From the NCBI GenBank assembly GCA_014381035.1, contig JACMIS010000065.1, positions 1-6,038 of the forward strand: DNA of 6,038 nucleotides. Direction: 5' to 3'. This document shows positions 1-6,038 of this stretch, in pieces. The stretch comes from Armatimonadota bacterium (GTDB taxonomy: Bacteria; Armatimonadota; Armatimonadia; Armatimonadales; Armatimonadaceae). A program made the position numbers and the translations under genes. The notes under the pieces are model-generated. The model worked only from the letters and a program-made list of their open reading frames with translations. It was not told the DNA's origin and did not search any database. Each line of letters starts with the position of its first letter. Within the stretch, counting starts at the first letter, position 1.

Positions 1-138
1 CGACGGAATCGCGGGAAAGAACCAACCGCCAAAGCCAGCGAATCAGAAATCAGCACCGCAGGTGAGACCGATCCAACAAAGTGTTGGCGCCGTCCGCGAA
101 GGACAAAAACAAAAGAAACAAAAACTAAGATTGAATGA
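1..138 (+). other. possible 3' tail of an upstream plus-strand gene (uncertain)
   Basis: Reading from base 1, this frame is open up to a TGA at 136-138. It encodes about 45 residues, rich in Lys, Thr, Arg and Glu and ending in a run like [11 protein letters not shown]. It could be the charged, disordered end of a protein that begins outside the window. If so, it would overlap the end of the convergent hydrolase gene (stop at 125-127) by 14 bases. No domain is recognisable, the composition is driven by an A-rich tract (103-128), and the second frame is also open here up to about 244. Non-coding spacer is at least as likely. I see nothing else in the first 124 bases except two small hairpins: CCAACA-AAG-TGTTGG at 73-87 and GTCC-GCGAA-GGAC at 92-104. 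Confidence 0.2.
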
Positions 139-946
139 ACGCCAGCAGATCCGCGTTGAACTCGTCTTGTTGCGTGGTCGCCAAGCCGTGCGCCCCGCCG
201 GGATAGATCTTCAGAGTGGACCCCTTCACCAGCTTCGAGGATAGGAGAGCCGACGCCCCGATAGGGACAATCTGGTCGTCGTCGCCGTGCGCGATCAGCG
301 TCGGCACATCGAACTTCTTCAAATCCTCCGTGAAATCCGTCTCCGAAAACTGCTTGATACAATCGAGCGCACTCTTGATCCCCGCCTGCATTCCCTGTAG
401 CCAGAAAGCGTCGCGCACCCCCTCGGAGATTTTGGCACCCTCCCGGTTATAGCTATAGAACGGCATCGTCAGGTCCTTGAAGAATTGCGAGCGATCATTG
501 AACGTCCCCGCACGGATACCGTCGAATACCGCGATGGGAAGACCGCCAGGATTGGCATCCGTCTTCAGCATCAGGGGCGGGACCGCACCGAGGAGTACCA
601 CCTTCGCGACACGCGCCGTGCCGTGCCGACCGATATAGCGAGTCACCTCGCCGCCGCCCGTCGAGTGTCCGATCAGTATCGCGTCCTTCAAGTCCAGCGT
701 TTCGAAAAGCTCGGCGAGATCGTCGGCATACGTATCCATGTCATTGCCCGACCACGTCTGGGTTGACCGCCCGTGTCCGCGCCGGTCATGGGCGATGACG
801 CGGTAGCCGCGCTCCCCGAGAAAGACCATCTGTCCGTCCCACGCATCGGCGTTGAGGGGCCAGCCGTGCGAAAAGACCACCGGCTGTCCCGTGTTCCAAT
901 CCTTGTAGAAGATCTGTGTCCCATCTTTCGTCGTAATCGTACTCAT
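125..946 (-). CDS. alpha/beta hydrolase, non-heme chloroperoxidase/arylesterase type
   Basis: A 273-residue alpha/beta-hydrolase of the cofactor-free haloperoxidase (non-heme chloroperoxidase, aryl esterase) family, whose members are usually about 270-280 residues, so it looks full length. Seen in the sequence: oxyanion-side motif [12 protein letters not shown] (about 25-36), the family hallmark HDRRGHGRS (53-61), nucleophile elbow GHSTGG with Ser95, acid motif GDDDQIVP with Asp224 as likely catalytic acid, and GGAHGL with His253. There is no signal peptide, so it is probably cytosolic. Family knowledge: these enzymes hydrolyse esters or lactones, and with peroxide and a short carboxylic acid form peracids that can halogenate; the natural substrate is usually unknown. 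The start is the ATG at 944-946, which has AAAGGA nine bases upstream and begins the family-typical [17 protein letters not shown]. The frame could begin at 1045, but the 33 added residues do not look like the family. It lies 121 bp downstream of the HD gene on the same strand and may be co-transcribed. Confidence 0.93.
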   Translation of the reverse strand: MSTITTKDGTQIFYKDWNTGQPVVFSHGWPLNADAWDGQMVFLGERGYRVIAHDRRGHGRSTQTWSGNDMDTYADDLAELFETLDLKDAILIGHSTGGGEVTRYIGRHGTARVAKVVLLGAVPPLMLKTDANPGGLPIAVFDGIRAGTFNDRSQFFKDLTMPFYSYNREGAKISEGVRDAFWLQGMQAGIKSALDCIKQFSETDFTEDLKKFDVPTLIAHGDDDQIVPIGASALLSSKLVKGSTLKIYPGGAHGLATTQQDEFNADLLAFIQS

Positions 947-1067
947 TGTTTCATTTCCTTTCGTCATGCACGAATTTTTGTCAAAAGGGCACTCGCCCCC
1001 GTCCACTATCAGTATAGGAAGTCCGCGTAGCCGTGGCGTTCCCATGCGCCGCGAAAAGCGTTCATAA

Positions 1068-1607
1068 TCACCACTTAAAGATAGGAAGCGGATTCAACGG
1101 ATGCTTGCGTGCCCATCCCCAGGTCAGAAAGACCAACCGGCGATGGAACCCCTCGCGCGGGAACCTGTGGAGGACATCGGTCAGGTGATCGCGCTTGAGT
1201 TTAGAAGGGAGCGCGAACAGGCAAACGTCTAACCAGTCCGCCTTGCGGAAGGATTCGACAAGATTCTGTTCGGAGCCACGCCAAGTGCGGACCTTGTGGT
1301 GCTGGTCAATGATCTGATGAATCGCTTCCGACCATTCTTCCCGGTCGATTTGGGAAAGGTATTCCATTGCTCGCCGTGACGACGGTTTGAGGTAGTCGAA
1401 AGTATTGTCCAGCCACATACCGACATCGTGAAACGCCGCCGCGATGGCAAGCTTTTCTATATCGTCTCCCGTCGCGCACGCCAGACAGATCGAGAAGTTG
1501 AAGACGCGGTAGACATGATTTCGGTACGCGAGATAGTCGGCACCGAGATTCGGTCGCCACTGCTCCAAAAGCAGGTCCATAGTTGGGTGCGTTTCGACGA
1601 CGGTCAT
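1068..1607 (-). CDS. HD-domain protein (putative metal-dependent phosphohydrolase)
   Basis: A 179-residue single-domain protein. The HD superfamily metal ligands are visible in order: His31 in [11 protein letters not shown], the adjacent His60-Asp61 pair in [10 protein letters not shown], and Asp124 in FRKADWLD. A His-rich DQHHKVR (101-107) lies between the second and last ligands, where HD enzymes often carry extra metal-binding histidines. Family knowledge: HD proteins are mostly phosphohydrolases acting on nucleotides or phosphate esters. The substrate cannot be read from sequence, and no RelA/SpoT, dGTPase or GYP signature is present. There is no signal peptide or membrane segment, so it is presumably cytosolic. 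The ATG at 1605-1607 is chosen because AAGGGGG lies eight bases upstream; an in-frame TTG at 1634 would add nine residues. It is divergent from the large regulator, with 124 bp between the starts, and 121 bp upstream of the co-oriented hydrolase. HD assignment is firm; biochemical role is open. Confidence 0.88.
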   Translation of the reverse strand: MTVVETHPTMDLLLEQWRPNLGADYLAYRNHVYRVFNFSICLACATGDDIEKLAIAAAFHDVGMWLDNTFDYLKPSSRRAMEYLSQIDREEWSEAIHQIIDQHHKVRTWRGSEQNLVESFRKADWLDVCLFALPSKLKRDHLTDVLHRFPREGFHRRLVFLTWGWARKHPLNPLPIFKW

Positions 1608-1642
1608 AGTGGATACCCCCTTCTGTCCTATCAACTTTCATA

Positions 1643-1660
1643 GTAAGTGTAGTCGCTTAC
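1643..1660. promoter_or_regulatory. 18-bp near-palindrome, candidate operator
   Basis: GTAAGTG-TAGT-CGCTTAC is a dyad with seven-base arms, one mismatch (GTAAGTG against the complement of CGCTTAC) and a four-base centre. It lies in the divergent intergenic region, 35 bases from the HD start. It fills the space between a possible minus-strand -10 (1640-1645) and the corresponding -35 position. Operators of TetR-like dimeric repressors commonly have this size, symmetry and placement. SARP/BTAD regulators instead usually bind short direct repeats, so this site need not belong to the neighbouring large regulator. Function is inferred from geometry only. Confidence 0.42.
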
Positions 1661-1717
1661 CGTAATCGTATCGCTCCCATTCAGGAGGAAAATCGTTCCG
1701 ACCTCCGAAATTACTGC

Positions 1718-1723
1718 AGGGGA
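1718..1723 (+). promoter_or_regulatory. ribosome binding site that sets a TTG start
   Basis: AGGGGA ends eight bases before the TTG at 1732-1734. The alternatives downstream in the same frame, GTG at 1780 and ATG at 1789, have no purine-rich sequence at a useful distance. This motif is therefore the reason for choosing the non-ATG start of the large regulator. Confidence 0.55.
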
Positions 1724-1731
1724 TTTGTTCT

Positions 1732-4700
1732 TTGTTAACCACGCCCAGGTCCGAAAAGGTTGTCATACCTACCTCGACCGTGCCGCAGATGCCGACTGCG
1801 GGCACCGTTGGAGCGTCGGATCTCGCAATCACGCTGTTCGGACCGATGCAGGTGCTTCTGTACAACCGCCCGTTACCGCGTCTGCGCTCGCGGAAAGCCT
1901 TGTGGCTCCTCGCGCTCCTTACCCTGCGCCACGGTCGCCCCGTCGAGCGAGGATGGCTGGCGGGGACGCTCTGGCCCGACGTGGGCGAAAGCCAATCGTC
2001 CGCCAGCCTTCGCGCCGTTTTGAGCGAGTTGCGTAGCGCACTGGGTGGTCAGTGCGCACGCCTTCAGTCACCGAGTCGCCATACGATCTCGCTCGATCTT
2101 TCGGACGCCGCCGTGGACATGCTCGCATTCGACGCGGCAGTGGCGAGCGGGGATCTGAAGGGAGCAGTGGCACTCTACAACGGTTTTCTCCTGGAAGGAT
2201 GCACGGAAGAATGGGTCGCCCAGGAACGAGCGAAGCGTGAGCAGGACTGTCTGCAGGCTCTCCAGAAACTGGCAACCGACGCAATAGCCGTCGGCGATCA
2301 TATCACTGGGACCGCCTACTGGCAGCGAGCGGTGAACCTCGACCCTTTGTGGGAAGCGGCGCGGCGCGGGCTGATGGAAGGACTCGACCGTAGCGGAGAT
2401 CGCAATGCCGCGCTCCATGTGTACCGTGAATTCGTCGGGATTATCCAGCGCGACGATCCCAAATCCGCCCCGGCCGAAGAAACGACCGCGCTATACCGTC
2501 GGCTCCGGGCACAGGCACACCAGCAAGCCAGTAACCCGGTCAAGACAACCGGAGTCTCTGTGGCACCTGTCGTCCGGGGATCGTTGCCCGACACGTTGAC
2601 AGAGCTAATCGGGAGGGAGGATGAATGTGCCGAGGTTGCGGCGCAGTTGCGTCGGTCCCGGCTGGTCACCCTGACCGGACCCGGCGGCATCGGCAAAACC
2701 CGGCTTGCGGTCGCGGTCGCGGGAAGGATTAGCGGCGAATATCGCGACGGCGCGTGGCTGGTCGCGCTGGAATCACTCTCCGATCCCGACCTCGTCCCGC
2801 AGACGGTCGCGCGGGTGCTCGGAGTGCAGGAGGAGACGCGCAGACCGCTCGCGCAGACGCTCGCGGAATCTCTAAAGGGGAAGCATCTACTCCTCGTGCT
2901 GGACAATTGCGAACATCTCTTGCAGGCGAGTGCGGAGTTATCGGAGCATTTGTTGCGCCAATGTGCGGGGATGCGGGTCCTCGCTACCAGCCGGGAAGCA
3001 CTGGGTGTGACGGGAGAAATGGCATGGGCAGTGCCGCCGCTATCCGTGCCGGACCCGGACCATCTGCCCAGAGGACAGTCCACGCTGGTACGCGTGCTTG
3101 CGGGATACGAAGGGGTGCAACTCTTCGTGGAGCGGGCACAAGCCGTCCAGAAAACATTCGAGTTGACAGTGAAGAATGCTTCGGCGGTTGCGCGAATCTG
3201 CTCCCGATTGGAGGGCGTCCCTCTCGCCCTCGAACTTGCCGCCGTCCGCGTCAAAGCGATGACCGCCGAGCAGATTGCCGAGCGACTCGGCGACCATCTC
3301 ACCGGGCAACTCGGTCTGCTTACCGGCGGCAGTCGCACGGTCCTGTCCCGGCAACAGACGTTGCGCGCGACACTGGACTGGTCCTACATCCTGCTCAACG
3401 ACCCGGAACGTTTGCTGCTACATCGCCTGTCCGTTTTCGCGGGCGGCTGGGATCTGCCTGCCGCCGAGCAGGTGTGTGCCGGAAAAGGAACCGGGGCAAA
3501 CATCGCGCCGGGACAGATATTGAACCTCCTCGCCTCGCTGGTGGACAAGTCGCTGGTCACGTTTGCCGCGGAACAGCCGGAAGGCGCGGCCGAAGCCGCA
3601 ACGGGCGGGCGTTATCGGCTGTTAGAGATGGTCCGTCAGTACGCCTCGGAGAAACTGGAAGCAAGTGGTGAGTCGGCGGCGATCAAGGACCGGCACACCG
3701 CATGGTTCCTATCGCTTGCGGAAGAAACCGAGCCGCACTTGCGAGGGAGCGAACCGGAAACCTATCTGCGACGGCTGGAAACGGACTACGACAACTTTCA
3801 GGCGGCGTTGGTGTGGAGCGCAACAGGCACTGAGGAGCCGGAGTGGGGGATGCGTCTGGCGGGGGCGTTGTGGTGGTTCTGGAAAATACGCGGGCGAAAC
3901 ACGGAGGGGCGTCAGTATCTCAACGCGGCACTGGAGCGGGCGGGGGGCGAAACCGTGGCGCAGGCAAAAGCAGTGAACGCGGCGGGGGCGTTGGCACTGA
4001 ATCAGGGGGATTATGCCGCCTCACAATCGCTACACGAGCGAAGCCTCCAGATCTACCGGAATCTTGGAGACCGACAGGGCGTCGCATCGGTTTTAAACAA
4101 TCTGGGCAATCTGGCGAGCCATCAAAGCAAACTTACGATGGCGCGGGCGTTTCTCGAGGAAAGTTTGGGGATTTGCCGCGAGTCGAACGATATTAAAGGA
4201 GTTAGCAAGGCTCTCAGTAATCTGGGAAACGTGATGCGATTGTTGGGGGATTACGCGTCGGCACGGGCATGTCACGAAGAGTGCCTCGAAATACGCCGCA
4301 GTCTCGGAGACAAGCATGGCGTCGCGCATGGGCTCGCGAACCTGGGTAACGTAGCTCGCCTTCAGGGGGATCACAGCACGTCTCGCGCGTTGCTTGAGGA
4401 GAGTCTTGAACTTCGCCGGGCGGTGGGCGACATAGAGGGCGTCGCGTACACTCTGAGTCATCTGGGTACGGCGGCAACGACGCTCGGGGACTTCGCCTCC
4501 GCCCGTATGTTGTATGAGGAAAGCCTCCGTATACGCAGGGAATTGGGGCAAACGCGGGGCATCGCCTGGTCGCTCGTAAATCTGGGTGTGGTGGCACTCT
4601 ACGAAGGAATAACTGGGGCAGCGCGGACACTTTTCGAGGAAAGCCTGAGTCTCTTTCGTGGGTTGAACGACGATGGCGGCATCGCGTGGTCCCTCAACCA

Positions 4701-5058
4701 TCTCGGGGATGTGGCGTATCGGCACTCGGAATTCACCCAAGCGCAGGCATGGTTCGAGGAAAGCCTGAACCTCTTCCGTACAGCCGGGGATAGAGAGGGC
4801 GTTGCGGAAAACCTTCGGGATATGGCAGCCGTTTTCGGGGACCGGAAGGACGTGCAAAAAGCGGCACGCTTGTGGGGTGCGGCAGAGGCACTACGCGAAA
4901 ACATAGGTGCCCCGTTGCCTCCCGTAGAGCAGGAAAGATACGACCGACAGGTTGCGCGGATACGCTCGTCGGGGGATTCAAGCACCTTCGCCGCCGCGTG
5001 GCGCGAAGGGCGTACTCTGACATGGGAACAGGCGACGATATACGCTCTCGGGAAATAG
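1732..5058 (+). CDS. AfsR/SARP-like STAND regulator: winged helix-BTAD-NTPase-TPR
   Basis: A 1108-residue intracellular regulator. An OmpR/SARP-type winged helix spans about 31-122; the segment from LWPDVGES (80-87) through LRAVLSELRSAL (93-104) is the typical recognition-helix region. A BTAD-like helical domain follows (about 127-262). The STAND/NB-ARC-like NTPase has P-loop GPGGIGKT (316-323, Lys322), Walker B LLLVLDN (Asp391), the sensor-like ATSREALGV (418-426) and GVPLALELA (495-503). A winged-helix/helical segment (about 540-650) carries TLDWSYILL, LSVFAGGW and YRLLEMVRQYA. TPR-like repeats run from about 744. The last 80 residues (RLWGAAEALRENIGAPLPP, then FAAAWREGRTLTWEQA) are the usual C-terminus of bacterial predicted-ATPase regulators. 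Family knowledge: such proteins activate transcription, with nucleotide state and the TPR sensor controlling the N-terminal output. Ligand and targets are unknown. All NTPase motifs look intact. A start further inside (GTG 1780, ATG 1789) would remove only non-domain residues. It converges on the propeller gene, 38 bp away. Confidence 0.92.
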   Translation: MLTTPRSEKVVIPTSTVPQMPTAGTVGASDLAITLFGPMQVLLYNRPLPRLRSRKALWLLALLTLRHGRPVERGWLAGTLWPDVGESQSSASLRAVLSELRSALGGQCARLQSPSRHTISLDLSDAAVDMLAFDAAVASGDLKGAVALYNGFLLEGCTEEWVAQERAKREQDCLQALQKLATDAIAVGDHITGTAYWQRAVNLDPLWEAARRGLMEGLDRSGDRNAALHVYREFVGIIQRDDPKSAPAEETTALYRRLRAQAHQQASNPVKTTGVSVAPVVRGSLPDTLTELIGREDECAEVAAQLRRSRLVTLTGPGGIGKTRLAVAVAGRISGEYRDGAWLVALESLSDPDLVPQTVARVLGVQEETRRPLAQTLAESLKGKHLLLVLDNCEHLLQASAELSEHLLRQCAGMRVLATSREALGVTGEMAWAVPPLSVPDPDHLPRGQSTLVRVLAGYEGVQLFVERAQAVQKTFELTVKNASAVARICSRLEGVPLALELAAVRVKAMTAEQIAERLGDHLTGQLGLLTGGSRTVLSRQQTLRATLDWSYILLNDPERLLLHRLSVFAGGWDLPAAEQVCAGKGTGANIAPGQILNLLASLVDKSLVTFAAEQPEGAAEAATGGRYRLLEMVRQYASEKLEASGESAAIKDRHTAWFLSLAEETEPHLRGSEPETYLRRLETDYDNFQAALVWSATGTEEPEWGMRLAGALWWFWKIRGRNTEGRQYLNAALERAGGETVAQAKAVNAAGALALNQGDYAASQSLHERSLQIYRNLGDRQGVASVLNNLGNLASHQSKLTMARAFLEESLGICRESNDIKGVSKALSNLGNVMRLLGDYASARACHEECLEIRRSLGDKHGVAHGLANLGNVARLQGDHSTSRALLEESLELRRAVGDIEGVAYTLSHLGTAATTLGDFASARMLYEESLRIRRELGQTRGIAWSLVNLGVVALYEGITGAARTLFEESLSLFRGLNDDGGIAWSLNHLGDVAYRHSEFTQAQAWFEESLNLFRTAGDREGVAENLRDMAAVFGDRKDVQKAARLWGAAEALRENIGAPLPPVEQERYDRQVARIRSSGDSSTFAAAWREGRTLTWEQATIYALGK
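3961..4800 (+). repeat. seven in-frame 120-bp units encoding 40-residue TPR-like repeats
   Basis: Units begin at 3961, 4081, 4201, 4321, 4441, 4561 and 4681, and a degenerate eighth starts at 4801. The protein pattern is VAxxLxNLGNxAxxxGDxxxARxxxEESLxIxRxLGDxxG, a 40-residue TPR variant resembling the LGN/kinesin-light-chain class rather than the 34-residue canonical form. The EESL core (DNA close to GAGGAAAGCCTG) recurs at the same place in most units. No insertion or deletion breaks the 120-bp register. The array is residues 744-1023 of the large regulator and probably forms its partner- or ligand-sensing superhelix. The units have diverged at the DNA level, except for closer similarity between the last two. 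Confidence 0.9.
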
Positions 5059-5079
5059 AGCGAGAACAAAAAACTTTGT

Positions 5080-5114
5080 CCCGATCCCGGAACTCTTTAG
5101 CGTCCGGGATCGGG
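5080..5114 (-). terminator. perfect 12-bp hairpin, intrinsic terminator of the propeller gene
   Basis: CCCGATCCCGGA (5080-5091) and TCCGGGATCGGG (5103-5114) are exact reverse complements around an 11-base loop. Read on the minus strand, the stem is followed after a few bases by a T tract (GTTTTTTG, about 5074-5067), as expected for a Rho-independent terminator of the propeller gene. On the plus strand no T run follows the stem, so it is less likely to be an efficient intrinsic terminator for the large regulator (stop at 5056-5058), though the stem could still protect its mRNA 3' end. The propeller stop codon lies in the loop and its last codons (Asp-Pro-Gly-Arg) form one arm. Confidence 0.72.
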
Positions 5115-6038
5115 GGACGGAGCGAACGCCAACCCGTTGCGCGTCCCGACCCACACGCCGTTCTCTGCCGGGAGTAACGCCTGGATTTCCAGTCCGCCCG
5201 TCGAACGCGGATCGAACCTCTGCCAATCGTTCCCCGCGCCCTCCCGATACAACCCCACAGGCGTCGCGACCAGAGCCGTCTCGCCGTCGAAAACGATCCG
5301 GCGCATCGCCCATTTATCCGCCGCGAACCGTCGCACGAACCGATCCCCGGCTCGCTCCAGAACGCCGCCCGTATACGTCCCGACCAGCAAACGCCCCTTC
5401 GGCGACACCGCGATAGCCGTGATCCAGTCGTCCGTCAGCCCCTGCGCCTCCTGAAACGGGGTCGCCGCATCCCCGACGCACCGAAACAGACCGCGTCGTT
5501 GCGTCCCCGCCCAGACTGCTCCCGTCGCATCGGCGGCAATCGCGGTGATGCTCTCTCCCGCCAAACCGGGCGTGTTCCAGTGCTGTATCCACGTTGTTCC
5601 GTCCCATTCCGCCCAACCTCCGAAGCCGCCGACCAGCAAGCGGTGCCCCGTCCGGTCCAGCGCGATGCTGTACACATCGGCGCGGCGAAGCGTGTTCTTC
5701 GCCCACGCCGGTTCCCAGGTGGTCCCGTCAAACCGCCAGACGGAATGATCCGCACAGAGGGCGTACAGGGCGTCCCCGAACGGCAGCAACGTCCGCCCTT
5801 GACTCACCGAGGCGTGGACGCCGATCCGGTGGTTCTTCGAGAATGCCAGAACGCCCCCGTCGAAAGTCGAGGCGTACAGGTGCCCTTGAAACGCCGCGAG
5901 ACCGTAAATATCGCCCCCGGTCGGTAGCGAACCGGGGAACGTATCCAGTGGGTGGAACCGTGCGCCGTCGCCCGAGCGGACGAACGCCCCGTTGTGGCGC
6001 GTGCCGATGATAGCGTCCCCGTCCGCGCGCGTGGCAAG
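5097..6038 (-). CDS. two-component-regulator-type beta-propeller protein, 5' end outside window
   Basis: The minus-strand frame is open from the right edge to a TAA at 5099-5097, giving 313 C-terminal residues; the true start is beyond the window. The GTG at 5807 is internal: repeats of the same kind continue upstream of it, for example IIGTRHNGAFV and LYASTFDGGVLAF, and no ribosome binding site is evident. The protein is made of about eight blade-like repeats of roughly 35-45 residues. Each has a strand, then a variant of WxGTxxGLxxxDG: LLVGGFGGWAEWDG, VWAGTQRRGLFRC, LLVGTYTGGVLERAG, ALVATPVGLYREG, VWVGTRNGLAFA. This matches the regulator-propeller (ligand-sensor) class, usually periplasmic or extracellular when fused to a histidine kinase. 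Here it ends directly after the last repeat, with no transmembrane helix, kinase or cyclase domain behind it. It is therefore either a stand-alone propeller protein or one whose other domains lie N-terminal. A signal peptide cannot be judged. YCF48-like or WD-like propellers are alternatives. Confidence 0.8.
   Translation of the reverse strand, partial: LATRADGDAIIGTRHNGAFVRSGDGARFHPLDTFPGSLPTGGDIYGLAAFQGHLYASTFDGGVLAFSKNHRIGVHASVSQGRTLLPFGDALYALCADHSVWRFDGTTWEPAWAKNTLRRADVYSIALDRTGHRLLVGGFGGWAEWDGTTWIQHWNTPGLAGESITAIAADATGAVWAGTQRRGLFRCVGDAATPFQEAQGLTDDWITAIAVSPKGRLLVGTYTGGVLERAGDRFVRRFAADKWAMRRIVFDGETALVATPVGLYREGAGNDWQRFDPRSTGGLEIQALLPAENGVWVGTRNGLAFAPSPDPGR

Larger units (their letters stand above)
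1608..1731. promoter_or_regulatory. divergent intergenic region between HD gene and large regulator
   Basis: This 124-bp gap separates the start of the minus-strand HD gene from the TTG start of the plus-strand regulator, so promoters for both should lie here or run into it. On the minus strand, TACTAT (1645 down to 1640) is a plausible -10 element about 33 bases upstream of the HD start. The matching -35 position (around 1663-1668, reading CGATTA) is a poor match to TTGACA. No good sigma-70 promoter is visible on the plus strand. A short inverted repeat, GGAGG (1684-1688) and CCTCC (1702-1706) with 13 bases between, lies nearer the regulator start. The stronger palindrome at 1643-1660 is listed separately. 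Confidence 0.5.

Noticed and set aside
73..104. Two hairpins (73-87 and 92-104) as a terminator for the hydrolase
   Set aside because: On the hydrolase strand the T-rich tract comes before the hairpins, not after, and the stems are only six and four base pairs.
956..984. TTGACA on the minus strand at 984-979 as a -35 box for the hydrolase
   Set aside because: At 17 bases spacing the -10 position falls on AAAGGA, which is the ribosome binding site. There is no room for a leader, so the perfect -35 match is most likely chance.
1011..1040. TATACT (minus strand, 1016-1011) as a -10 box for a separate hydrolase promoter
   Set aside because: The hexamers at 16-18 bases spacing upstream (CGCCAC, ACGCCA, AACGCC) do not resemble TTGACA and there is no extended -10, so support is too weak to list.
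947..1045. 33-residue N-terminal extension of the hydrolase starting at 1045
   Set aside because: The ribosome binding site and the family-typical N-terminus both point to the ATG at 946. The extension has no signal-peptide character.
1684..1706. GGAGG...CCTCC inverted repeat upstream of the large regulator
   Set aside because: Five-base arms with a 13-base gap are expected by chance in G+C-rich DNA. It is noted in the intergenic entry but not claimed as an operator.
2316..3338. 340-codon minus-strand open frame inside the large regulator
   Set aside because: It is antisense to the BTAD and NTPase region, rich in Ser, Arg and Thr as expected from a shadow frame in G+C-rich DNA, and shows no domain.
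2754..3671. 305-codon plus-strand open frame overlapping the NTPase region
   Set aside because: It is the +1-shifted shadow of a gene with intact Walker motifs, and its Arg/Gly/Ala-rich product resembles no domain.
4093..4857. 254-codon minus-strand open frame across the TPR array, with its own apparent repeats
   Set aside because: Its repeats are the mirror of the 120-bp period of the coding strand. The sense frame has clear TPR structure, so this one is a shadow.
1..6038. New antiphage or mobile defence system built on the STAND protein
   Set aside because: The STAND protein has a DNA-binding output rather than a nuclease, protease or membrane effector, and no mobile-element or defence genes are in view. 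A transcriptional regulator explains it better.

Overview
The window is bacterial, G+C-rich and almost fully coding. Three genes are complete and one is cut by the right edge. I see no RNA gene, insertion sequence, CRISPR array, phage gene or origin, and no gene-free stretch over 300 bases. A very large one-piece regulator (winged helix, BTAD, STAND ATPase and TPR repeats) beside a regulator-propeller protein suggests a lineage such as Armatimonadota or Chloroflexota, possibly Actinomycetota. This placement is a judgement from domain style, not a sequence match.

Layout, left to right. Bases 1-124 hold only a possible tail of an upstream gene and small hairpins. On the minus strand lies an alpha/beta hydrolase of the non-heme chloroperoxidase/arylesterase type (125-946). 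Upstream of it on the same strand is a small HD-domain phosphohydrolase-like protein (1068-1607). A 124-bp divergent intergenic region follows, carrying an 18-bp near-palindrome. On the plus strand is a 1108-residue AfsR/SARP-like STAND regulator (1732-5058) with a TTG start. It ends in LGN-type TPR repeats whose DNA has an exact 120-bp period. It converges on a minus-strand beta-propeller gene (5097 to the right edge). The two are separated by 38 bp, and a perfect 12-bp hairpin there contains the propeller gene's stop codon in its loop.

How the parts may work together (inference). The large regulator is built like an NLR/STAND switch: the C-terminal TPRs sense a partner, the NTPase acts as a nucleotide-dependent switch, and the N-terminal winged helix-BTAD is the DNA-binding output. 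The divergent HD and hydrolase genes are its most obvious candidate targets. The palindrome upstream of the HD gene looks more like the site of a small dimeric repressor than a SARP direct-repeat site, so a second regulator encoded elsewhere may act there. The propeller gene has its own terminator and is probably a separate unit. I found no convincing evidence of a wholly new system. The most unusual items are the exact-period TPR array, the palindrome, and the terminator that overlaps the end of the propeller reading frame.
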